Part shown: positions 17,517 to 25,995 of the stretch, one piece after another
Layout: each line of letters begins with the position of its first letter
Numbering within the stretch: the stretch's first letter is position 1
DNA from: CAWJAP01 sp963834365
Lineage (GTDB): Bacteria > Acidobacteriota > Vicinamibacteria > Vicinamibacterales > Vicinamibacteraceae
Assembly (NCBI GenBank): GCA_963834365.1
Contig: CAWIBS010000041.1
Coordinates: 248,001 to 312,000, forward strand
Reading direction: 5' to 3'
DNA length: 64,000 bases
Program-made: the position numbers and the translations under genes
Notes under the pieces: model-generated
Databases searched by the model: none
Seen by the model: the letters and a program-made list of their open reading frames with translations, nothing else
Told to the model about the DNA's origin: nothing

Positions 17517-17602
17517 AAGTAAGAATCAGGTTTTATCCGTTCGTCTCCGTTTCTCCGTTTCTCTGTGTTGAACCGTTCCCTCCGTCCCCTCCGTTACCCG
17601 AC
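17404..17602. repeat. Inverted repeat of the CGGAG/CTCCG family, copy 1
   Basis: The left arm (about 17418-17490) is rich in ACGGAG words and contains GGGAACGGTTTTAACACGGAG. The right arm (about 17523-17600) is its imperfect reverse complement (CTGTGTTGAACCGTTCCCTC). The two arms flank about 35 bp. A second copy with nearly the same arms is at 34432-34592. As RNA it would fold into a very long hairpin and could stop transcription between CotH and the deacetylase gene. Confidence 0.85.
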
Positions 17603-17620
17603 CTGCGATACCATCCGCCC

Positions 17621-18508
17621 ATGCTGGTTCGCGCCGCTTGGCCGCTCCTGCCGCTGGCGGTCCTCCTCGCGCACTCGCCGTACCTCGAGGGACAGGCGCC
17701 GACGGCACCTGCCGGACCGATCCGACTCATCGTCCAGGGCGACGACATGGCCGCCGGACACGGCATCAACGTCGCCACCGTCCACGCGTTCACGCACGGC
17801 ATCCTGCGGTCCGCCAACGTCATCGTGCCCGGCCCCTGGCTGCCGGAGGCCGCGCGCCTGCTGCGCGAGCATCCGGAGATCGATGCCGGCGTCCATCTCG
17901 CCCTGACGAGCGAGTGGGAGGCCATCAAGTGGCGGCCGCTCACCACCGCGCCCTCGCTCGTCGATCGACATGGCTTCTTCTTCCCGATGGTCCGTCCGCG
18001 GCAGGGCTTCCCGCCCGGCACGAGCCTGAGCGAGGCCCGGATCGATCTCGGCGAAGTGGAACGCGAGCTGCGCGCGCAGATCGTGCTCGCCAGGGCACTG
18101 ATCCCGCATCTCACCTACGCCTGGGAGCACATGGGCTTCGGGAGTCTGTCGCCGGAGGTCCGCGGCATCGTCACACGACTGGCCAAGGAGCACGGGCTCA
18201 TCGTCCCCGGGCCCCAACTGGGCCTCGAGTCACTGGGCCGCGTCTGGGACCAGGCCGACCCCGGACCGGTGCGGGCGGACAAGCTGGCGGCGAAGCTGGC
18301 CGTGCTGGGTCCGGGGACGTGGCTGATGGTCGATCACGCCGCCACCGACTCGCCTGAGATGCGCGCCTTCGGCCATCTCGGTTACGAGCAGGTCGCCGCG
18401 GATCGCGCCGCCGTTGTCGAAGCGTGGACGAGCCCGAAGGTGATCGCGGCAGTGAAGGCGCGCGGCATCGAGCTCACGACCTTCCGCGCGCTGCTGGCGG
18501 CGCGCTGA
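17621..18508 (+). CDS. ChbG/HpnK-type (YdjC) carbohydrate deacetylase
   Basis: 295 residues with a signal-like N-terminus (LLPLAVLLAHSPYLEGQ). The active-site motif LIVQGDDMAAGHGIN has the paired Asp of the family, VHLALTSEW carries the metal His, and the C-terminal HAATDSPEM segment supplies the later His/Asp. YdjC-family enzymes remove acetyl groups from N-acetylated oligosaccharides such as diacetylchitobiose, or act on hopanoid sugars. A secreted form is unusual for ChbG and suggests action on extracellular polysaccharide. Only 18 bp separate it from the antiporter gene. Confidence 0.87.
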   Translation: MLVRAAWPLLPLAVLLAHSPYLEGQAPTAPAGPIRLIVQGDDMAAGHGINVATVHAFTHGILRSANVIVPGPWLPEAARLLREHPEIDAGVHLALTSEWEAIKWRPLTTAPSLVDRHGFFFPMVRPRQGFPPGTSLSEARIDLGEVERELRAQIVLARALIPHLTYAWEHMGFGSLSPEVRGIVTRLAKEHGLIVPGPQLGLESLGRVWDQADPGPVRADKLAAKLAVLGPGTWLMVDHAATDSPEMRAFGHLGYEQVAADRAAVVEAWTSPKVIAAVKARGIELTTFRALLAAR

Positions 18509-18526
18509 CGCGCATCACCGACCGCG

Positions 18527-20254
18527 ATGCACAGCTTCGACCTCATCGCGACGCTGGTCGGCGGGCTCGCCACGGCGCTCGTCTTCGGCTATCTCACCCA
18601 GCGCCTGCACCTCTCGCCCATCGTCGGCTATCTGCTCGCCGGGATTGTCGTCGGCCCCCACACGCCGGGATTCGTCGCCGACGTCGGGCTGGCCGATCAG
18701 CTCGCCGAGCTCGGCGTCGTCCTGCTGATGTTCGGCGTCGGGCTGCAGTTCCATCTCGAGGAACTGCTGGCCGTCCGGCGGGTGGCCATCCCGGGCGCCA
18801 TCGCGCAGAGCGTGGTCGCGACGCTGCTGGGCGCCGTCGTCACCCATGCCTTCGGCTGGAGTTGGACGGCCGGCCTCGTCTTCGGGCTCGCCCTGTCGGT
18901 CGCGAGCACGGTCGTGCTCATCCGCGTCCTCGCCGACAACCATACGCTCCATACGCCCACCGGGCACATCGCCGTCGGCTGGCTCGTGGTCGAGGACATC
19001 TTCACGGTCGTCGTCCTCGTGCTGCTGCCCGTGCTGGCGAGCGGCGAGGGGCACCGGGAAATCGGCCTGGCCCTGGCGCTGACACTCCTCAAGGTGGCAG
19101 GGCTGGTTGCGTTCACCGGCGTCGTCGGGACACGCGCGATTCCCTGGGTGCTCGATCGCATTGCCGACACGCGCTCCCGCGAGCTCTTCACGCTGGCGGT
19201 CCTCGTGATCGCGATCGGCATCGCGGTGGGATCCGCCGTCGTCTTCGGCGTGTCGATGGCGCTCGGCGCCTTCCTGGCTGGCCTGGTGGTCGGCCGATCG
19301 GACTACAGCCTGCGCGCCGCCACCGACGCGCTGCCGATGCGCGATGCGTTCGCGGTGCTGTTCTTCGTGTCGGTCGGGATGCTGCTGGACCCCTCGGTCA
19401 TTCTCGAGGCCCCCGGGATCGTGCTCGCCGCACTGGCGGTGGTCCTGATCGGCAAGCCGCTGGCGGCGCTCGTCGTCGTGCGTCTGCTCCGCTATCCGTT
19501 TGCGGTCGCGGCGCCGGTAGCCGTCGCGCTGGCACAGATCGGCGAGTTCTCGTTCATTCTCGCCGCTCTCGGGCGGCAGCTCGGCGTCCTGTCGGTCCTC
19601 GCGGTCAACACGGTGGTGGCCGTGTCGATCGTGTCGATCGTCGTCAACATGCCGCTCTTCCGTCTGGTGAAGCCCTTCGAACGATGGGTTCGGCAATACG
19701 GCATGCTGTGGCGGCTGCTCGATCCCGGGAGGCCGGTGCCGCACGACGGCGCGCGGCACCGGACCGATGCGAGCCATCGTGCCGTGGTGGTCGGCCACGG
19801 CCCGACCGGACGCCTGCTCACGCGCCTGCTGCGCGACAACGGGATCGAGCCGGCGGTGATCGAGATGAACCGGGAGACCGTGCGCGCGCTGCGCGAGGAA
19901 GGCGTCACGGCCGTGTACGGCGACGCGGCCCAGCGCGACACGCTCCAGGCCGCCGGGGTCGCCGCGGCGGCCAGCCTCGTCCTGACCACCGACCTGCCGA
20001 GTGCGGCCGAGGTGATTCGGGTGGCGCGCGAGCTCCGGCCGGGCATCCGCATCCTCGCCCGCACCGGCTCCCTGCGCGATCGGGACACGCTGCGCGCCGC
20101 CGGCGCCGACGCCGTGTTTGCCGGCGAGGGCGAGGTGGCGCTGGCGCTCACCGAAGCCCTGCTGCGGCGCCTGGGCGCGACCGCCGAGCAGATCGACCGC
20201 GAGCGTGCCCGCGTCCACGCTGAGCTCTTCGAAGACGCGCGCCCGGTAGCTTGA
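18527..20254 (+). CDS. CPA2 monovalent cation:proton antiporter with TrkA-N domain (YbaL/KefB type)
   Basis: 575 residues. Residues 1-385 form about 12 membrane helices with the CPA2 signature VGYLLAGIVVGPHTPGF and the ion-site region ASTVVLIRVLADN. After a loop, residues ~420-540 form a Rossmann-fold TrkA-N domain with VVVGHGPTGRLLTRLL and VYGDAAQRDTL, which binds NAD(H) or a nucleotide and gates the channel. The length and order match YbaL/KefB-like potassium or proton antiporters. The gene directly follows the deacetylase and may share its promoter. Confidence 0.92.
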   Translation: MHSFDLIATLVGGLATALVFGYLTQRLHLSPIVGYLLAGIVVGPHTPGFVADVGLADQLAELGVVLLMFGVGLQFHLEELLAVRRVAIPGAIAQSVVATLLGAVVTHAFGWSWTAGLVFGLALSVASTVVLIRVLADNHTLHTPTGHIAVGWLVVEDIFTVVVLVLLPVLASGEGHREIGLALALTLLKVAGLVAFTGVVGTRAIPWVLDRIADTRSRELFTLAVLVIAIGIAVGSAVVFGVSMALGAFLAGLVVGRSDYSLRAATDALPMRDAFAVLFFVSVGMLLDPSVILEAPGIVLAALAVVLIGKPLAALVVVRLLRYPFAVAAPVAVALAQIGEFSFILAALGRQLGVLSVLAVNTVVAVSIVSIVVNMPLFRLVKPFERWVRQYGMLWRLLDPGRPVPHDGARHRTDASHRAVVVGHGPTGRLLTRLLRDNGIEPAVIEMNRETVRALREEGVTAVYGDAAQRDTLQAAGVAAAASLVLTTDLPSAAEVIRVARELRPGIRILARTGSLRDRDTLRAAGADAVFAGEGEVALALTEALLRRLGATAEQIDRERARVHAELFEDARPVA

Positions 20255-20325
20255 ACCTCCGGCGCTCTCGCAGTAAGCTCGCCGGCTGTCCCCGTCGCGT
20301 CCGATCTCAGGACAAGGAGCGTTCA

Positions 20326-20853
20326 ATGACCCGTCGTATTCTTGCTTTCATGAGTCTCGTGCTCGCCGCGCCGGCGCTCGCCGCCGCGCAGGCCGATCCG
20401 CTGGTGACGGCCGCGAAGAACTACAGCGACATGGCCAAGGGCAACATCCTCAAGTCGGCCGAGAAGATGCCGGAAGAGCACTACGCCTTCGCGCCGACGC
20501 CGGAGGTGCGCACGTTCGCGCGGCTGATCGGCCACGTCGCCAACGCCAACTACATGATCTGTTCGCGTGCCTCCGGCAGCGACAGCCCGAACAAGGTGGA
20601 CATCGAGAAGACCGTGACCACCAAGGCCGACCTGGTGAAGGCCGTGACCGAGTCGTTCGCGTATTGCGACGGCGTGATTGCCAAGCTCGACGCGAAGTCG
20701 GCGGTAGAGGTGGTGAAGCTCTTCGGGCCGAACGAGCACCCGAAGCTCGGCGTCATCTACTTCAACACGGCGCACAACTTCGAGCACTACGGCAACATGG
20801 TGACCTACATGCGCATGAAGGGCCTGGTCCCGCCGTCCAGCGAAGGGCGCTAG
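20326..20853 (+). CDS. Exported DinB-fold protein
   Basis: 175 residues. ATG 20326 was chosen for its AAGGAGC ribosome site and the signal peptide that follows (ILAFMSLVLAAPALAAAQA). The mature part is a four-helix DinB fold with possible metal His residues in EEHYAF, IGHVANANY and NTAHNFEHYGN. DinB proteins are usually cytoplasmic thiol-dependent enzymes, and exported versions are common in Acidobacteria but uncharacterised. It is the first gene of a tight operon, 2 bp before the BamA-like gene. Confidence 0.85.
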   Translation: MTRRILAFMSLVLAAPALAAAQADPLVTAAKNYSDMAKGNILKSAEKMPEEHYAFAPTPEVRTFARLIGHVANANYMICSRASGSDSPNKVDIEKTVTTKADLVKAVTESFAYCDGVIAKLDAKSAVEVVKLFGPNEHPKLGVIYFNTAHNFEHYGNMVTYMRMKGLVPPSSEGR

Positions 20854-20855
20854 TG

Positions 20856-22130
20856 ATGCGACAAGTACGAAGGACGAAGTACGAGGTACAGAGATCAAGG
20901 CGTTCATCCGTCTCGCCTCGTACCTCGTCCTTCGTACTTCGGTACTTCATTCTCCTTCTCATAACTCCTCTGGAGGCTCAGGAACCCGCCACTCGCGCCG
21001 ACGCGCTCCGGCAGCAGCGTGAAGAGAAGCAGAAGACGCTGACGCCGTACCAGTCCACCGGCGTCGAGGAGACGCTCGACTTCGTCGAGGATCGCGGCGT
21101 CTTCCTCCTCACGAGGGAAGGCCCCTATCCGAAGCTGGGGAGCCTGACGACGGGGAGCGGGTTCTCGGGCGGCCTGGGCATCCGCAACCGCTCCCTGCTG
21201 AAGCGCGAGGGGACGATCGATCTCTGGGCGGCCGGATCGATCAAGAAGTACTTCGGCATGAGGGGCGACATCACGTTCCCGGAACTGGCCGACGGTCGCC
21301 TCTTCCTGCAGGGGTACGCCGAGCACCGCGACTATCCCGCCGAGGACTACTACGGCCTCGGCCCGGCGTCCGTGCGCAGCGATCAGAGCAACTTCGCGCT
21401 CCGCGGCGAGGAATTCGGCGGGCGCGCCGCGTACCAACCCGTCAGGCGCCACGTCTTCGTCGGCGTCGGGCTCGAGCACGTGCATCACCGGATCGGGTCC
21501 GGGAAGGATCGCGCGCTGCCCTCGATCGAGGAGGTCTTCGACGACACGACGGCGCCGGGGCTTTCGGCGCAACCTGACTTCCTGCGGTCGTCGGCCTACG
21601 TCGAGATCGACTACCGGCGTCCGCGCTACGCGCGCAACGGCGGCTGGTACCGCGTCGAATTCAGCCACTTCGACGACCGGACGCTCGACGCTTACACGTT
21701 CAACCGCTTCGACGTGGATCTCCGGCAGGCAATCAGCTTCCTGGGCGAGCGCCGCGTGCTGTGGGGCCGCGCCGCGCTCTCGACCTCGGACGTGGCAGGC
21801 GGACAGACCGTGCCCTTCTACGAGATGCACATTCTCGGGGGCAACAGCACGCTCCGCGGGTTCCGCGACTACCGGTTCCGCGGTCCGCATGGCCTGTTGC
21901 TCCAGGGCGAGTACCGCATCGAAATCTGGTCGGCGCTCGACCTGGCGTTCTTCTACGACGCCGGCAAGGTGACCAATTCGCGGTCGGACCTGGACTTCAC
22001 CGATCTCGAGCGCGACTACGGCCTCGGCTTCCGCTTCAACAGCGACAACGGGATCGTGCTCCGTGTCGACGCCGCGTTCGGCAGCGGCGAGGGCAAACGC
22101 CTCTGGATCGTCTTCGGGGGAGTGTTCTGA
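20856..22130 (+). CDS. BamA/TamA-type outer-membrane surface antigen (D15-like barrel)
   Basis: 424 residues. The C-terminal two thirds is a 16-strand-type Omp85 barrel. Markers are GGNSTLRGFRDYRFRG (the conserved RGF/VRGY-like motif), LLLQGEYRIEIWSALDLAFF and a final strand ending WIVFGGVF. There are no POTRA domains, so it is not the essential BamA; the family includes patatin-type and orphan surface antigens. The first ~30 residues (rich in Arg/Ser) and the hydrophobic FILLLITPLEAQE signal come out of an inverted repeat at 20863-20947, so the start codon and signal appear to derive from repeat DNA. The stop overlaps the next ATG (TGATG). Confidence 0.85.
   Translation: MRQVRRTKYEVQRSRRSSVSPRTSSFVLRYFILLLITPLEAQEPATRADALRQQREEKQKTLTPYQSTGVEETLDFVEDRGVFLLTREGPYPKLGSLTTGSGFSGGLGIRNRSLLKREGTIDLWAAGSIKKYFGMRGDITFPELADGRLFLQGYAEHRDYPAEDYYGLGPASVRSDQSNFALRGEEFGGRAAYQPVRRHVFVGVGLEHVHHRIGSGKDRALPSIEEVFDDTTAPGLSAQPDFLRSSAYVEIDYRRPRYARNGGWYRVEFSHFDDRTLDAYTFNRFDVDLRQAISFLGERRVLWGRAALSTSDVAGGQTVPFYEMHILGGNSTLRGFRDYRFRGPHGLLLQGEYRIEIWSALDLAFFYDAGKVTNSRSDLDFTDLERDYGLGFRFNSDNGIVLRVDAAFGSGEGKRLWIVFGGVF
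20863..20947. repeat. Inverted repeat of TACGAAG/TACTTCG heptamers inside the 5' end of the BamA-like gene
   Basis: The left arm (20863-20889) reads AAGTACGAAGGACGAAGTAC and continues GAGGTAC. The right arm (20920-20947) reads GTACCTCGTCCTTCGTAC and continues TTCGGTACTT. The arms are near-complementary with about a 30-bp spacer. The same words recur at 10066-10095. The element sits within coding sequence. Confidence 0.85.
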
Positions 22131-23769
22131 TGCGGCCCCGCGCCTTTGCCGTGGCGCTCGCGTGCGGGCTCGCCACCTGGACGTTCGTCGCCCGCTCGTC
22201 GTCTCCCCGCTTCTATCCCGATGACCCCATCTGGGTGGACCAGGACAAGGTCGTCGATGCCGGCGGCGTGAAGGAGCACGAGGACCGCAACGTCTTCGAC
22301 TTCCTGAACCACACGTTCACCCGGCCCGGCGAGCGGCGGCCGGTGCGGGCGATGAACGTCAACACGCTCGACGAAGTCCCCGACTCGAGTTGGTTCACCA
22401 ATCGGATTGGCCGGAAGCCGATGTCGCTCGACGAGCTCGTCCGCGGACCGGACCAGCGCGAGGTGACGTCGCTCGATGGCTGGATCGTCTCGGGCGGCAA
22501 GGGAACCGGCGTGCAGCCGGGCTTCCGCATGACCGATCCCGCCAGACACACCTACCAGATCGAGGTCGATCCGGAGACGAACCCCGAACTGGCGACCGGC
22601 GCCGAGACCATCGGCACGGCCTTCTACCATGCCTTCGGCTACCACGTCGTCGAGGTGTTCGTCGCCGAGCTCGACCCGGCCGCGATCCGGATCGGGCCCA
22701 AGGCGACGATCAAGGACCCGCTGAACGGCAGGCGCCGGGCACTGACGCGCCGCGACATCGACGGCGTCCTGCGCCGCACCAGCCGACAGCCCAACGGACG
22801 CGTCCGGGTGCTCGCGAGCCGCTTCGCGGACGGCCGCCCGGCGGGAAATTTCCGCTACTACGGCACCCGCCCGGACGATCCCAACGACATCGTGCCGCAC
22901 GAGCATCGCCGCGAGCTGCGCGGCGCCCGCGTCTTCGGCGCCTGGCTGAACCACGACGACTCGCGTGGCGTGAACAGCCTCGATTTCGTCGTCGGGGAGA
23001 AGGGGCGCAGCTGGGTCAAGCACTACATGTTCGACTTCGGATCGATCCTCGGGAGCGGGACGGTGCACCCGCAGGTACATCGCGCCGGCAACGAATACAT
23101 CTTCGAGTGGGCGCCGGGCTGGCTCACCCTCGGCACGCTGGGCTTCTACACCCGCCCCTGGATGCACATCGACTACCCTGACGTGCCGAAGTCGGTCGGC
23201 CGCATCGAAAGCGACCGTTTCGATCCGCTGCTGTGGCGTCCCGAGTATCCGAACCCGGCCTTCGACAACATGCGGCCAGACGATGCGTTCTGGGCGGCAC
23301 GGATCGTCTCGCGCTTCACGCCGGAGGGGATCCGGGCGATCGTCGGCAAGGCGCGCTACAGCGACCCGCGAGCGACCGAGTACATGACCGAGGTGCTCGT
23401 CAAGCGGCGGGAGAAGGTGCTGCGCACCTGGCTCAATCAGGTGAACCCGATCGTGGACCTGCAGCTCGATGGCGGCGGACGGCTGACGTTCGCCAACGCG
23501 GCCGTCGATGCCGGCGTCGCCACGCCGGCCGACAGCTACACCCTGCAATGGTTTCGCCTGGACAACGCCACCAACGCCGGACCGACGTCGGCGAGCCTTC
23601 GACGGCCCCCCTCCTCGAGGCACGGGCCCCGGCGGAGCTCACCGGCGCGGAGTACATCGGTGTCGTCGTCACCGCCCTGCATCCGCAGCAGCCGATGTGG
23701 GCGACCCCGGCAACGTTCTATTTTCGAAAGAAGGACGCTGCCTGGGAATGGATCGGCGCCGAGCGCTGA
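22130..23769 (+). CDS. Secreted protein of unknown function (one frameshift)
   Basis: About 545 residues after repair. The start overlaps the barrel stop, so the two are translationally coupled. A signal peptide is followed by FYPDDPIWVDQD. The body has conserved-looking blocks (DFLNHTFTRPGERRPVRAMN, VPDSSWFTNRIG, GAWLNHDDSRGVNSLDF and HYMFDFGSILGSG). I recognise no catalytic motif. The frame changes within a C6 run at 23611-23616; one more C continues into LLEARAPAELTG and ends in AAWEWIGAER. Operon position after DinB and a barrel suggests an outer-membrane or periplasmic partner of the barrel. Function is unknown. Confidence 0.75.
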
Positions 23770-23794
23770 GCCACGGACGCCGAGAGATCTGACA

Positions 23795-23873
23795 GATCTA
23801 CGGCCATCGACGGATCTGACAAGGGCCATGGGCCGATTTGACGAGGGCCACGGACAGATCTGACAAAATCTGA
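23795..23873. repeat. Degenerate ~22-bp tandem repeat upstream of the S9 peptidase
   Basis: Three to four imperfect units built on GATCTGACAAGGGCCATGG, GATTTGACGAGGGCCACGG and AGATCTGACAAAATCTG fill the gap before 23885. The units could be operator sites or a slippage-prone spacer. The ribosome site GAAGGGAG follows directly. Confidence 0.6.
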
Positions 23874-23884
23874 AGGGAGACGAA

Positions 23885-25961
23885 ATGATCGACGTGCGGT
23901 CTCTCAGATGCGCGGCGGCAGTGGGATGCCTCTCGGCGGCATTGGCTTCACTCGCGTCTGCTGAATCCCCACGGGTCCCGACGATCGACGACCTCCTCGC
24001 CGTCAAGACCGTCGGCGGCACCCAGATTTCGCCGGACGGGCGATTCGTCGCCTATACGGTCAACGAGACGGACCTCGAGAACGACGCCTTCGTCACGCAC
24101 CTCTGGATCGTGCCGGCGGGCGGTGGCACGCCGTTCCAGTTGACGCGCGGCGCCAAGTCGGTGGGGGCGGCCCGATGGTCGCCCGACGGCCGGTGGCTCG
24201 CCTTCACGAGCCCGCGCGTCGGCGATCGGAATCAGATCTTCGCGATTCGTCCCGACGGGGGTGAGGCGGTGCAGCTCACCAAAGCGGAATCGGCGGTCGG
24301 CGACTTCGCCTGGGCGCCCGACGGACGGACGATTGCCTTCGTGGCCCCGGAGGTGGAGTCCAAGGCCCTCAAGGCGCGCAAGGACCACATGGGCGACTTC
24401 GACGTGATCCGCCGCGACTATTCGCACGGCCACATCTGGACCCTGGACGTCGCCGAGGCGATGCGGAAGCCGCTCGCGGGCACCCAGCGCACCGAGGGGC
24501 ACGCGTTTCACGTCGTCGACCTCGCGTGGGCGCCGGACAGCACGCGCCTCGCGTTCAGCGCCGCCGCGACGCCCGACCTCGTGAACCGGCAGACGCTCGA
24601 CGTCTTCCTGCTGGCGATCGAGGCCGCCGATCCGGCGGCATCGGGCGACAAGGGCGTCACCAGGCTCGTCTCCCAGGCGGGGCCTGACTCGAACCCGAAG
24701 TGGTCCCCCGACGGCCGTCAGCTCGTCTTCGAGTCGGCGATGGGCCGCGCGGACAGCTATCACGCAAATGCCCGCCTCGCCGTGGTGCCGGCCGCCGGCG
24801 GACCGCCCCGATCGATCACGGACGCCTTCGACGAGAATCCGGGCCTGGTCGCCTGGACGACGAACGGCATCTATTTCAGCGGCTTGCAGAAGACTGCCTC
24901 GCACCTGTTTCGCGTCGATCCCGACGGCCGTGCGGTGTCGCGCGTCAGCACGCCGGACGCGCTCATGGCCTACGCCTTTTCGCTGACCGCCGACGCGGCG
25001 CACCTGGCATTCGTGGCGGCGTCGCCAACCGCGCTCGGTGAAGTGTTCACGACGCCGATGTCGGCGTTCTCGCCGCGCCGGCTGACCGACCTGTCGGCCC
25101 AGCTCGCGGCGTTCACGCATTGGCCGCCCCGAGGTCATCTCGTGGAAGAGTCAGGACGGCACCCCGATCGAAGGCGTGCTCGTCAGGCCGGCGGATTTCG
25201 ATCCGTCACGCCGCTATCCGCTGCTCGTCCAGATCCACGGCGGCCCGACCGGCATCGATCGCCCGATACCGTTCGGCCTGCGCTACTACCCCACCGACAT
25301 CTGGCTCGGGCGCGGCGCGCTGCTCCTGAAGGTGAACTACCGGGGCAGCGCCGGCTACGGCCAGCGCTTCCGGCAGCTCAATCTGCGGAACCTCGGTGTG
25401 GGAGACGCCTGGGACGTGGTCTCGGGGATCGAGGCGCTCGTCGCCCGCGCGTGGGTGGACGGGTCGCGGGTCGGCTGCATGGGATGGAGCCAGGGTGGCT
25501 ACATCTCCGCGTTCCTCACCACCGCGACGACGAAATGCGCGGCGGTGTCGGTGGGCGCCGGGATCTCGAACTGGGCGACCTACTACTACAACACCGACAT
25601 CACGCCGTTCACGATCCAGTATCTCGGCGACGATCCGGCCGACGATCCCGAGATCTACCGCAAGACGTCGCCGATGACGTTCATCAAACAGGCGAAGACC
25701 CCCACCCTCATCCAGCACGGCGAGAACGATCGGCGCGTCCCGATCGCCAACGGCTACGAGCTGCGGCAGGGGCTCGAGGATCGCGGGGTCCCGGTCGAGA
25801 TGATCGTCTACAAGGGATTCGGGCACGGCATCACCAAACCGAAGGCGATGCGCGCCGTGATGCAGCACAATCTCCTCTGGTTCAATCACCATCTCTGGGG
25901 CGACCCCCTGCCCGATCTGACCACCCCGGACGTGCCGAAGACGGACGGAACGAAGCCGTAA
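23885..25961 (+). CDS. S9-family prolyl oligopeptidase/dipeptidyl peptidase (one frameshift)
   Basis: About 690 residues once the break at 25122-25130 is repaired (adding GC gives WPRPEVISWKSQDGTP). It has a signal peptide to ~residue 26. Residues ~30-410 form a WD40/TolB-like propeller with repeated SPDGRWLAF-type blades. The C-terminal alpha/beta hydrolase has the nucleophile in GCMGWSQGGY, Asp in GENDRRVP and His in GFGHGITKP, the complete triad. Such secreted peptidases cleave oligopeptides, often after Pro or Ala. A second S9 peptidase follows 34 bp downstream, suggesting a peptide-scavenging pair. Confidence 0.9.
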
Positions 25962-25995
25962 GGCGTCGGGTAGAATCCTCCCCTTGGAGGCTCCA

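Noticed and set aside
20856..22130. Essential BamA
   Set aside because: No POTRA domains, and it sits in an unrelated operon.
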